From DTHT01 sp037444625 (GTDB lineage Bacteria > Acidobacteriota > Terriglobia > Bryobacterales > Bryobacteraceae): 64,000 bases of DNA. Positions 1-9,117 of this stretch are shown in pieces (position 1 is the first letter of the stretch; each line of letters starts with the position of its first letter). The notes beneath the pieces were generated by a model. The model had not been told where the DNA came from. It saw only the letters and a program-made list of their open reading frames with translations, and ran no database searches. The stretch lies in the NCBI GenBank assembly GCA_037444625.1, contig JBBIMA010000005.1, forward strand, positions 30,871-94,870, written 5' to 3'. The position numbers and the translations under genes are program-made.

Positions 1-1
1 C

Positions 2-937
2 GCCTTTCTGCTGGCCGGCCTGATCGCCGCGGGATTGGTGCGCGTCTGGCACATCCTGGCGCTGTCGTTCGTGGTCGGACTGGCGCAGGCCTTCGGCGGG
101 CCGGCCTACATGGCGCTCCTACCCGGCCTGGTGCGCAGCGAAGACCTCTCCAACGCCATCGCCCTGAATTCGATCCAGTTCAACCTGGCCCGCGTGATCG
201 GCCCCATGCTGGGCGGGCTGGCCCTGACTCAGTTGGGCGCTTCCTGGTGCTTCGCCCTGAACGGCCTTTCTTTCCTGGCGGTGATCGCCTCGCTGCTGGC
301 CATCCACGTGCGCTTCGTGCCCCGAGGCGTGCAGGATCCCTTCCTGGCCAGCCTGCGCGAGGGGCTGCGTTTCGTCCGGCGGCGGCCCGCCATGCCGGAG
401 CTGATCGGTTTGGCCTTCGCCGTCACCATGCTAGGCCTGCCGCTGGTGGTCTTCCTGCCCGTGTTCGCCCGCGATGTCTTCCGCCGGGGCGCCCACGTCT
501 ACACCTTGTTGCTGCTGGTGCACGGCGGCGGCTCCATCGCCGGGGCCTTGTTGGTGGCCGCTTTGGGGCGGCGAGCCCGCAAAGGACGCCTGGCGCTGGC
601 CGCCTTGCTGGGCCTGGGGGCGGCCACCGCGGGCTTCGCCCTCTCCGGCTCCCTGCTGCTCAGTTGCCTCGTCCTGTTCCTGGCCGGGGCGGCTCTGATG
701 GCGGTTTTCTCGCTGGCCAGTACGCTCGTGCAAGAGATCACCAGCGACGCCATGCGGGGCCGGGTCATGAGCGTCTACAACGTCGCTTTCCGGGGCGGCA
801 TGCCCCTGGGCAGCCTCTTGACGGGCGCTCTGGCGCCGCGCTTCGGGGCGCCGCCGGTGCTGGCGGTCAACGGCCTGCTGATCGTCGCCCTGGCGGCCTA
901 CTTCCTGCTCCTGCGGCGCCGCCTGACCGCCCTTTAG
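2..937 (+). CDS. MFS transporter, C-terminal part (5' end outside window)
   Basis: Multi-pass inner-membrane transporter of the major facilitator superfamily, most like the MFS_3/EntS type that exports small molecules. The frame is open to the left edge of the window, so the true start lies upstream; about 311 codons are visible. Alternating hydrophobic helices cover the whole length, with a short basic cytoplasmic linker around LRRRLTAL at the C terminus. The conserved N-domain segment GLAQAFGGPAYMALLPGLV and the following ARVIGPMLGG are typical of this subfamily, where the second motif lies in TM5. Substrate cannot be deduced. The gene is followed after 13 bases by the TPR gene and may be cotranscribed with it. 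Confidence 0.8.
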   Translation, partial: AFLLAGLIAAGLVRVWHILALSFVVGLAQAFGGPAYMALLPGLVRSEDLSNAIALNSIQFNLARVIGPMLGGLALTQLGASWCFALNGLSFLAVIASLLAIHVRFVPRGVQDPFLASLREGLRFVRRRPAMPELIGLAFAVTMLGLPLVVFLPVFARDVFRRGAHVYTLLLLVHGGGSIAGALLVAALGRRARKGRLALAALLGLGAATAGFALSGSLLLSCLVLFLAGAALMAVFSLASTLVQEITSDAMRGRVMSVYNVAFRGGMPLGSLLTGALAPRFGAPPVLAVNGLLIVALAAYFLLLRRRLTAL

Positions 938-950
938 AATTGGAGAGAGC

Positions 951-1628
951 ATGACGGCCGGCTGGATGATCGTCGCCTTGGCGGCCGCCTCGGCCGCCGC
1001 CGAGCTGGAGGAGGCCAGAAACCGGCAGGATCGCGCCGCCTTGGAGCGCATCCTGGCCGAGCGCGCCGCGGCGGCCGAACAGCGACCCCGCGATGCCGCC
1101 GCGCAATTCGGCTTGGCGGAAGCCGCCTCCTACCTGGCCGAAGTGGCCTTCGAACTGCGCGACCGTGAGGGAGCGCGCCGGGCCGCCGAGACCGGCATCC
1201 GGGCCGCCGAGCGCGCGGTCGCCCTCCAGAGCGACCGGGCCGAGAACCACCGCATCCTCGGCACGCTCTGCGGCCAGATCATCCCGGGCAACCCCCTGCT
1301 GGCGCTCCGCTACGGCAAGTGCGCGGCCGACTCCCTCCGCCGCGCCCTTGAACTGGATCCGCGTTCCTGGCGCGCCTGGCTGAGCCGAGGCGTGGGCAAT
1401 TACTACTTGCCTCCGGCCTTCGGCGGCAGCCTGGAGGCCGCCATCGCCGATTTCCGCAAGGCCCTCGAACTCAACCCCCGGGCCGCCGAAGCCTGGCTCT
1501 GGCTGGGCATCGCGCTGCGCAAGGCCGACCGTCGCGCCGAGGCCCGCCAAGCTATCCTCCGATCTTTGGCGTTGAATCCCGACCGCCTTTGGGCCAGGCA
1601 GCAACTGGAGAAAACCCCCGCTCCATGA
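951..1628 (+). CDS. TPR-repeat protein
   Basis: Predicted 225-residue protein made almost entirely of paired alpha helices with TPR signatures. The clearest repeats are around residues 120-155 (RRALELDPRSWRAWLSRGVG) and 165-215 (FRKALELNPRAAEAWLWLG). The N terminus has a weak signal-like segment (about residues 4-17) ending in a run of Ala, so it may be exported or periplasmic. TPR proteins act as protein-protein scaffolds; no partner can be named. GGAG at 942-945 is a reasonable ribosome site for the ATG. The stop overlaps the start of the next membrane-protein gene by four bases, so the two products are probably made together and may interact. Confidence 0.75.
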   Translation: MTAGWMIVALAAASAAAELEEARNRQDRAALERILAERAAAAEQRPRDAAAQFGLAEAASYLAEVAFELRDREGARRAAETGIRAAERAVALQSDRAENHRILGTLCGQIIPGNPLLALRYGKCAADSLRRALELDPRSWRAWLSRGVGNYYLPPAFGGSLEAAIADFRKALELNPRAAEAWLWLGIALRKADRRAEARQAILRSLALNPDRLWARQQLEKTPAP

Positions 1629-3442
1629 CTTCGCCCGATATCTCCGCTCCGCCGCCGGCCGCCGGCGCTCTCCGGCGCCGCCTGTTCACGGCCGCCGCAG
1701 TAACTCTACTTACTCTGCTCGGTTACTTCGTGTTTCCCGGCCATACCTGGCTTCAGGCCGATACGCAGGTTTATGTTCCTATTCTGGAGCGCTTGCGGGA
1801 TCCCGCGGTCCTGGCCAAGGATCCCATGGCCGTCCGCCCCCACGTGGCCTTCACCATTTACGACGAAGTAACTCTCGGTCTCTGCCGACTTACCGGCCTG
1901 GACCTGCGGACGGCTCTGACCGCCCAGCAACTGATCTTTCGCGCTCTGGGCATTCTGGGCGTCTACCTCACGGCCGCCGCCCTGGGCCTGTCGTGCCGGG
2001 CCGCATTGCTGCCGGCGGCCGCCTTCGCCCTCGGGGCCACCGTCGTGGGTCCCTCCGTGCTCACCCTGGAGTACGAACCGGTCCCCCGCGGCTTTGCCGG
2101 GCCCTTGGTCTTCCTGGCGCTCGGGCTGGCGGCCCACGGGCGCGACCTGGCCGCGGGCTGCGCCGGCACGCTGGCCTTTCTCTACCATCCGCCGACCGCA
2201 GCCGCCTTCTGGGGCCTGTACTTCCTGCTGGCTCTGTGGCCCTCCCAGCCGGCCGTGATGAGCCGGCGCATCGCCGGGCTGGCCCCGCTCGCCCTGGGCG
2301 CATTGCTGTTGCTGGCGCTCTCCCGCTGGCAGCCCGGCGTCAGCGAGCCGCAAATGCTGTTCAGCCGCCTGGATCCCGAGCTGGAGAAACTCCAGCGCTG
2401 GCGCGCGCCCTACAACTGGATCGGAACCTGGGACGCCGCCTGGATCGGCCAGCACGTCTTGCTCTGGCTGGTCTCGCTGGCCGCCTTCTGGCGCTTGCGC
2501 CGCCTGGGCGCTTTCCGCCCGCCCCAAAGCGCAGCGGCGGGTCCCGCGCAGGCCTGGCCCATCCTCGACCTGGAGTTTTTCCTGCTGGGCCTGCCGCTGG
2601 TCGGGCTGCTCTCGATGCCTTTAGGCTACCTGCTGCTGGACCGCATGAAATGGGCCTTGATCGCCCAGCTTCAGCCCGCCCGCAATCTGCTGTTCGTGGT
2701 GGCGCTGGCGAGCCTTCTGGCCTCGGCGGCCGCGGCCGGGGCGGCCGGGCGCGGCCGCTGGTGGGAAAGCGCGCTCTGGCTGCTGGCGGTCTTCGCCATC
2801 CCGGCCCATGCCCGGCTGCTCCAGCTCAGGCTGCCGGATCTTTCCGATCCCCTCAGCCGCCGGCGCGCGTGGCTGGTGGTCGGGCTGGCGATCCTGGCCG
2901 CCCTGGCCCTTTATGCCGGCTCGCGGCGGCGCGCCTGGGCGCTGCCGCTATGGACGGCGGCTCTGGTGTTGCCCTTCTTCGCCATTCCCGGCTACGGCAA
3001 GCTGCGGAACTACCCCGACCTCCACAGCCGCGAGCTGGACGAACTGGCTGCCTGGGCCCGCGCCTCCACGCCGCCCGGCGCGGTCTTCCTGTTCCCGGAC
3101 GCCGGGCGCGAGTTGTTCCCGGGCATCTTCCGCGCCCAGGCCCTGCGCGCCGTATACGTGGACTGGAAATCCGGCGGCCAGGTCAACTTCCTGAAAGGCT
3201 TTGCGGCCGAATGGGCCCGGCGCTGGCGCGCCACCATGGAGGGGGGCTTCCGCACGGCCAAACTATCCGCCTACGCCGCCCAAGGCGTGGACTACATTGT
3301 GCTTCGACGGCCGCGCCGCATCCCGGCGAACCGGCCCGTCTTCGAGAACTCGCGCTTCCTGGTCTGCCGGCTGGAGGGCTTCGGGACCGGCCCTTCTGAA
3401 ACATCTCCGGCCGCCGGCCGCCCGACTGAGACCGGAAGGTGA
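1625..3442 (+). CDS. polytopic membrane protein, possibly GT-C-like
   Basis: Predicted 605-residue integral membrane protein with roughly eleven to twelve hydrophobic helices between residues 20 and 455, then a soluble C-terminal domain of about 130 residues. The ATG at 1625 overlaps the TPR stop (ATGA), which is why it is preferred to the in-frame TTG at 1589. The first extracytoplasmic loop holds an acidic segment (QADTQVYVPILERL) and a Tyr/Pro-rich one. This layout resembles GT-C glycosyltransferases and related DUF families, but I see no decisive catalytic motif. The soluble tail (FLFPDAGRELFPGIFRAQ) looks like the luminal domain such proteins often carry. Function unassigned. Confidence 0.65.
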   Translation: MTSPDISAPPPAAGALRRRLFTAAAVTLLTLLGYFVFPGHTWLQADTQVYVPILERLRDPAVLAKDPMAVRPHVAFTIYDEVTLGLCRLTGLDLRTALTAQQLIFRALGILGVYLTAAALGLSCRAALLPAAAFALGATVVGPSVLTLEYEPVPRGFAGPLVFLALGLAAHGRDLAAGCAGTLAFLYHPPTAAAFWGLYFLLALWPSQPAVMSRRIAGLAPLALGALLLLALSRWQPGVSEPQMLFSRLDPELEKLQRWRAPYNWIGTWDAAWIGQHVLLWLVSLAAFWRLRRLGAFRPPQSAAAGPAQAWPILDLEFFLLGLPLVGLLSMPLGYLLLDRMKWALIAQLQPARNLLFVVALASLLASAAAAGAAGRGRWWESALWLLAVFAIPAHARLLQLRLPDLSDPLSRRRAWLVVGLAILAALALYAGSRRRAWALPLWTAALVLPFFAIPGYGKLRNYPDLHSRELDELAAWARASTPPGAVFLFPDAGRELFPGIFRAQALRAVYVDWKSGGQVNFLKGFAAEWARRWRATMEGGFRTAKLSAYAAQGVDYIVLRRPRRIPANRPVFENSRFLVCRLEGFGTGPSETSPAAGRPTETGR

Positions 3443-3500
3443 TGCCGGCGCGGCGGCTGCGGCCCGCATCTGAGGGTCGGCTTCCGCGTTCGTCGCCCCG

Positions 3501-4433
3501 CTAGCCGGCCAGGAACCGCTCCACTTCCTCCCGCAGGGGGACCGAAGCCTGGGCGCCCAGGCGCGTCACCGACAACCCGGCCGCCGCGTTGGCAAAGCGC
3601 AGGGCCTGCTCCAGGGGCCGGTCTTCGGCCAGGGCGACGGCCAGCGCGGCGTTGAAGGTGTCGCCCGCGGCGGTCGAATCGCGCACCGTGACCGGGAAGG
3701 CCGGCTGGTAAATGCTCTGCCGGCCGTCATCGAAATAGCAACCCCGATCCCCCAGCTTCAGCACCACGGCGGCGGCACCCAAGCCACGCAAGGCGCGGGC
3801 CACCTCGGGCGCCTGCTCGAGGCAGACGCGGCCCGGCGGCCGGCCGAGCAGCGTCAGGGCTTCGCTTTCGTTGGGCGTCAGCAGGTCCACCGCAGCCAGC
3901 AGTTCGCGGCTCAGCGGCTGCGCCGGGGCCGGATCCAGGATGGTGGCCGCGCCCAACCGGCGCGCCAGCTCGAGCGCCGCCCCGACCACCGCCAGGGGAG
4001 TCTCCAGTTGGAACAGCACGAAGCGGGCGTCCTGAAAACTGCGCCGGAAGGACTCGACCTCGGAGGGTTGGAGAGCGTGGTTGGCCCCCGAGGCCACCAC
4101 GATCGAGTTCTGCCCCGTCCGATCCACCCAGATCAGGGCCACCCCGGTGGGCTGCGCCCGCGTGGCGTGCACCGCGCTGACGTCCACGCCGGCGGCCGAC
4201 AGCCCGGCCTTGAGATGATCGCCGAACAAATCGTAGCCCACCCGGCCCACCATGCGCACCGCCACCCGCGAGCCGCCCAGCCGGGCGGCGGCGCAGGCCT
4301 GATTGGCCCCCTTGCCCCCGGGAATCATCTGGAAGTCGCGCCCCAGCACGGTCTCCCCCGGGGCGGGCAGCCGCTCGACCGTGACCACGAAATCCATGTT
4401 CAGGCTGCCCAAGACCGCCAGCGTCGGGGTCAT
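3501..4433 (-). CDS. rbsK: ribokinase (PfkB family)
   Basis: Predicted cytoplasmic carbohydrate kinase that phosphorylates ribose to ribose 5-phosphate, 310 residues, the normal length. The N-terminal GSLNMDFV and the glycine-rich IPGGKGANQA sugar-binding segment are characteristic of ribokinase within the PfkB family. The C-terminal PfkB signature DSTAAGDTFNAALA contains the catalytic Asp and anion hole; the usual GAGD is AAGD here. The start overlaps the stop of the upstream DUF507 gene by four bases, so translation is coupled. No ribose transporter lies nearby, so another pentose or nucleoside-derived sugar is possible. deoB, at 60 kb in the same window, would connect to the same pentose-phosphate pool. 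Confidence 0.85.
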   Translation of the reverse strand: MTPTLAVLGSLNMDFVVTVERLPAPGETVLGRDFQMIPGGKGANQACAAARLGGSRVAVRMVGRVGYDLFGDHLKAGLSAAGVDVSAVHATRAQPTGVALIWVDRTGQNSIVVASGANHALQPSEVESFRRSFQDARFVLFQLETPLAVVGAALELARRLGAATILDPAPAQPLSRELLAAVDLLTPNESEALTLLGRPPGRVCLEQAPEVARALRGLGAAAVVLKLGDRGCYFDDGRQSIYQPAFPVTVRDSTAAGDTFNAALAVALAEDRPLEQALRFANAAAGLSVTRLGAQASVPLREEVERFLAG

Positions 4434-5017
4434 CGTGAAAGATCAATCCCGAATTTCTTCAATTCCTCGGAGTAATACCGGCGGTGCAGCAGCTCCCACT
4501 CCTGACTGCCCTCGGGTATTTCCCGCTTTTGCGAGCGGATTTTCTGCCGGGCGGCCCGATCCACCTTTTCCTCCAGGGCCAGCAGATCCATCATCGCCCG
4601 CACCATTTCCAGCCGGATTTCGTTCTGCTCGCTCTTCAAGCGCGCCGGTCGGGCCTTGCGCAGCGCGGTCATCAGCTTGTGGGAAATGTCAATGATCTTG
4701 TCCCGGGACAGCTTCATTTGATCGCCCGTGTCGCGGCCCGAGGCGCGCACCACCTTGCGCTCGGCGATCAGGGTGTTCTTGATGCGGCGGAACATCTCCT
4801 GGTAGCTCACCCCCTCCCGCCGCATGTAATCGCTGTACTGACTCAGGATCTCGCGCACCTCGTCGTTGAGCCGGTCCTCGACCTGCAACTCCTCGATGAT
4901 GACCTCGGCGAGCAACCCGGCCAGGGCCTCGGGCTGGGTGGTCTCGATCATCCGGGGGGTGAGGCGCTTGACCATCTGGCGCGCCAGATACTGGACGAAT
5001 TCCCGAGCGATCAGCAT
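4430..5017 (-). CDS. DUF507 family protein
   Basis: Predicted 195-residue cytoplasmic protein matching the uncharacterised DUF507 family, which occurs mainly in Acidobacteriota, Deltaproteobacteria and Aquificae. The segment VEDRLNDEVREILSQYSDYMRR with a following RIKNTLIAERK is the recognisable core. It is all-alpha and highly charged, with no signal or membrane segment. The ATG at 5017 gives the family-typical N terminus MLIAREFVQYLA. A plausible -10 (TACACT, reverse strand, about 5047-5042) lies 25 bases upstream. It overlaps ribokinase by ATGA. The molecular function of the family is unknown to me. Confidence 0.75.
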   Translation of the reverse strand: MLIAREFVQYLARQMVKRLTPRMIETTQPEALAGLLAEVIIEELQVEDRLNDEVREILSQYSDYMRREGVSYQEMFRRIKNTLIAERKVVRASGRDTGDQMKLSRDKIIDISHKLMTALRKARPARLKSEQNEIRLEMVRAMMDLLALEEKVDRAARQKIRSQKREIPEGSQEWELLHRRYYSEELKKFGIDLSR

Positions 5018-5105
5018 GCCATCGAGACAGCCACTCTTTGCTAGTGTACAACAGCGGGCGCCGGCGGACCGCTCCTGACCGCGCCCGGCAGGCTAAGATA
5101 GCGGC

Positions 5106-6334
5106 GTGGGCTCGACCCGCCTGAGCAAGCACGACCTGATCCTGCTCGCCCTGTTCGCCGTGCTGGCCTGGACGGGACCGGCCCGCCGCCCCGCCACGGC
5201 CGCTCTGCTGCTGGTGCTGGCCGCCTTCCAGATCCTGGAGCCCAAGATCGCCCTCTTTGCGCGCCCCGCGGGCTCGATCCTGGCCAACCTCTTCAAACTG
5301 GGCCTGGGATACCTGCTGCTGGGCCTGACCGGCGGCATCACCAGCAGTTATTACTGGATCCTGCTGATGCCCGTCATCTCTGCCGGAACCGTGCTGGGAG
5401 TGAGCGGCGCCGCCCTGTTCACCGGGCTGGCCTGCGGGGCCTATCTCTCGACCTTGCTCTGGATAGACTGGTCGCGCTACGAGTTGCCTCCGGATCAAAT
5501 CCCCGAGATTCTGTTGCGGGTGATCTTCCTGGCCATCCTTGGCTATCTGGCCGAACGCCTGGCGGAGGTCAACCCCGCCGCTCGCAAGGCCCAGGCCGTG
5601 GCCGCCCAGCTCGCCGAGGCCAACCGCAACCTCCAGGAAGCCGAAGCGGCCGTGCGCCGCTCGGAACGGCTGGCCGCCCTGGGCCAGCTCTCCGCCGGCC
5701 TGGCTCACGAGCTGCGCAACCCTCTGGGAACCATCCGCGCCTCGGCGGAGATGCTCAGCCGGCAGATTCCCCCCGAGAACGCCGTGGCCGCTGAGCTGGC
5801 GGGCTTCATTGCCGCCGAGGTAGACCGCACCAATACCCTGGTGACGCGCTTTTTGGAATTCGCCCGCCCGCTCGAGCTCAAGCCGGTGCGGGCCGAACTG
5901 GCTGCGGTCATTGACCGGGCCATTGCCCAACTGGAGCGCCATTCGCCGCCCTACGACGTGGCCGTTTTTCGGAACTATTCGCCCGAGCTGCCTCCTTTCG
6001 AATTCGACCCCGATCTGCTGGAGCGGGTCTTCTACAACCTGCTGCTCAACGCCGCCCAGGCCAGCCCGCCCGGCGCCGCCGTCACCGTCAAGACCCGCGC
6101 CTTGCCCGGCCACGCCGAAATCGCCGTGATTGACCGCGGCGAAGGCATCCCGCCCGAACGCCAGGAGAGCATCTTCAACCCCTTCGTCACCAGCAAACCG
6201 GACGGGGTCGGCCTGGGGCTGGCCATCGTCTCGAAGATCGTGGATTTGCACGGCGGTACAATAACCGTGGAAAGCCAGCCCGGCAAGGGTAGCGTGTTTC
6301 GCGTCTATCTGCCCCTGGGGCAGCGCGCCCGGTC

Positions 6335-6338
<4 letters not shown>
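5106..6338 (+). CDS. membrane sensor histidine kinase, NtrB-like
   Basis: Predicted 410-residue inner-membrane kinase that autophosphorylates and passes phosphate to the regulator encoded next to it. About five hydrophobic helices occupy residues 10-148 and form a sensing domain; a coiled linker follows at 155-190. The HisKA H-box is LAHELRNPLGT with phospho-acceptor His201. The ATPase domain has N-box NLLLNAAQAS, G1 DRGEGIPPE and G2 GVGLGLAI. The start is GTG, with a TAAGAT hexamer only 6 bases upstream (5094-5099). Its stop overlaps the regulator start by four bases. The pairing with a sigma-54 activator makes it NtrB-type; the signal is unknown. Confidence 0.88.
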
Positions 6339-7684
<1,346 letters not shown>

Positions 7685-7688
7685 GCCT

Positions 7689-7708
7689 CGGCCGGGCCGG
7701 CCCGGCCG
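7689..7708. other. perfect 20-bp GC palindrome between convergent genes
   Basis: A loopless perfect inverted repeat built only of C and G lies in the 28-base gap between the ends of the response-regulator gene and the DUF362 gene. There is no T tract on either side, so it is not a classic intrinsic terminator. Its position suits a bidirectional transcription-blocking structure. Confidence 0.4.
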
Positions 7709-7712
7709 CTTC

Positions 7713-8873
7713 TCACACCGGCCGCCCCGTGGGGCCGGGACCGTAGTCGTAAAGCGCTTCCTTCAGGCTCAACCCCGCCACTTCGATCCGACTCAGATCG
7801 GCCGGCCCCAACCCCACCGCCTCAGCCAGCTTCAGCGAATTGTCCCCGCGCAGGAAGGGCTTGACGCCCCGGTCGGCCCGCGGGTCATAGCCCATCACCG
7901 CGGTCGAGATCGTATCCGTCGCCACCGGGTTGCGGCCCGCCAGCAGCAGGCCCGGCTTCACCATCTGCACCCCGGGATTCCACGCCCCTTCGCCCCCGCG
8001 GATGGACTCGATGCCGTCCACGATGCACAGATCAATCGGACGGGCGCCCGTCAGATCCACCACGATCCGCGGCACACGGTAGCCGGCCTCCCGAGGCGAG
8101 GCCGGATCCAGCTCCTGCGGCACCCCCTTGGGCGGCGTGCGCTTGCCGTCATGGCAGACCGGGCCGCGCTCTTGCCGCGGATCCTCATTGCCGTCCGGGC
8201 CGCAGTCGCCCCCGTACAGCGAGCAGGGCGTGATGCCGAAGTTGTTCTTCATCGCCATCGTCACGCCCGCGATCCAGTGATTCTTCAGCTTGGAAAGCGA
8301 GACGTAGACGTCGCAATCCTCGTAGGAATGATTCAGGTCGTAGGCCGGAAAGACGTAACCGCCCCAGGGCGGCTTCAGGCGCGAATACTTCCTGCCGTAG
8401 CCCAGGTTCTGAGTGTTCTCCCACTCGACCTTGGTTCCCGCATTGCTGATCGCCGTCACGTCCAAGCCGTAGCGGGCCCACAAGGCCAGATCCTGCCCGG
8501 CCGGAAAGAAACTCTCCAGAATCCGGATGCGCCGCGCCCCCGCCCGCGCCAGCAGGCTGACAACCGCCAGCACGGTGGCCGGATGGTTGCGGTAGGGCAG
8601 GTCGGGCCGCTCGGGAAAGCGAGTGATGTTGCCCGTCAGGTTGAGCTTCAAGGCCACCGTCTTGCCCTTGACCAGGGCGCCGATCCCCCCGATCTGGTCC
8701 ATCAGCCGCCTCAGCGCGGCCTCCAGCTCTTTGTGTTGGTAGCTCCGGCACCGGGCGATGGCGACCCGGGCATTCGGTGAACGGGGCGCGGACGCGCTCG
8801 AAAGGCGTGCGCCCGCCGCGGCCGCACCCGCCGCCAGCACCTGGCGGCGCGAGATGCCCACTGGATTCCTCAC
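7713..8873 (-). CDS. Tat-exported DUF362 domain protein
   Basis: Predicted 386-residue exported protein. The N terminus carries a twin-arginine signal (ISRRQVLAAGAAAAG), so it is probably folded before export. The body matches DUF362: a conserved KLNLTGN near residue 80, an NHWIAGVTMAMKNNFG segment and VDGIESIRGGEGAWNPG further on. No 4Fe-4S Cys cluster is evident, unlike some family members. The start is GTG at 8873, chosen because GGGAGG sits 5 bases upstream; a TACAAT hexamer lies at 8904-8899 on the minus strand. Family members are poorly characterised. The gene is monocistronic and convergent with the regulator. Confidence 0.75.
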   Translation of the reverse strand: MRNPVGISRRQVLAAGAAAAGARLSSASAPRSPNARVAIARCRSYQHKELEAALRRLMDQIGGIGALVKGKTVALKLNLTGNITRFPERPDLPYRNHPATVLAVVSLLARAGARRIRILESFFPAGQDLALWARYGLDVTAISNAGTKVEWENTQNLGYGRKYSRLKPPWGGYVFPAYDLNHSYEDCDVYVSLSKLKNHWIAGVTMAMKNNFGITPCSLYGGDCGPDGNEDPRQERGPVCHDGKRTPPKGVPQELDPASPREAGYRVPRIVVDLTGARPIDLCIVDGIESIRGGEGAWNPGVQMVKPGLLLAGRNPVATDTISTAVMGYDPRADRGVKPFLRGDNSLKLAEAVGLGPADLSRIEVAGLSLKEALYDYGPGPTGRPV

Positions 8874-8992
8874 GGGTCCTCCCTTCAGCTCTCAGGCTAT
8901 TGTACCTGCACCGGGCGGCGGCGCCTTTTCGAACTCGACCGGCCCTCGGGCGGGCCCCGCCTGGCCCCGGCAGCGGGGGAGTGAAAAGATTC

Positions 8993-9020
8993 TTGTGTAG
9001 ATCGGCTGGAAATGTAGTAT
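8993..9020 (+). promoter_or_regulatory. candidate housekeeping promoter for the hybrid kinase
   Basis: TTGTGT at 8993-8998, a 16-base spacer and TAGTAT at 9015-9020, inside the most AT-rich stretch of this intergenic region. It would give a leader of roughly 90 bases that contains GC-rich self-complementary segments. The region 8874-9117 holds no gene that I can support. Confidence 0.35.
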
Positions 9021-9117
9021 TGTTAATCGAGGGGCAATCCCTACAACATAGGTGGGTGGGTTCGGGCGCGCCCGGGGGGAGGCCCCGGGCCGGCCGGATC
9101 GGCCCCCTGGGTACACA

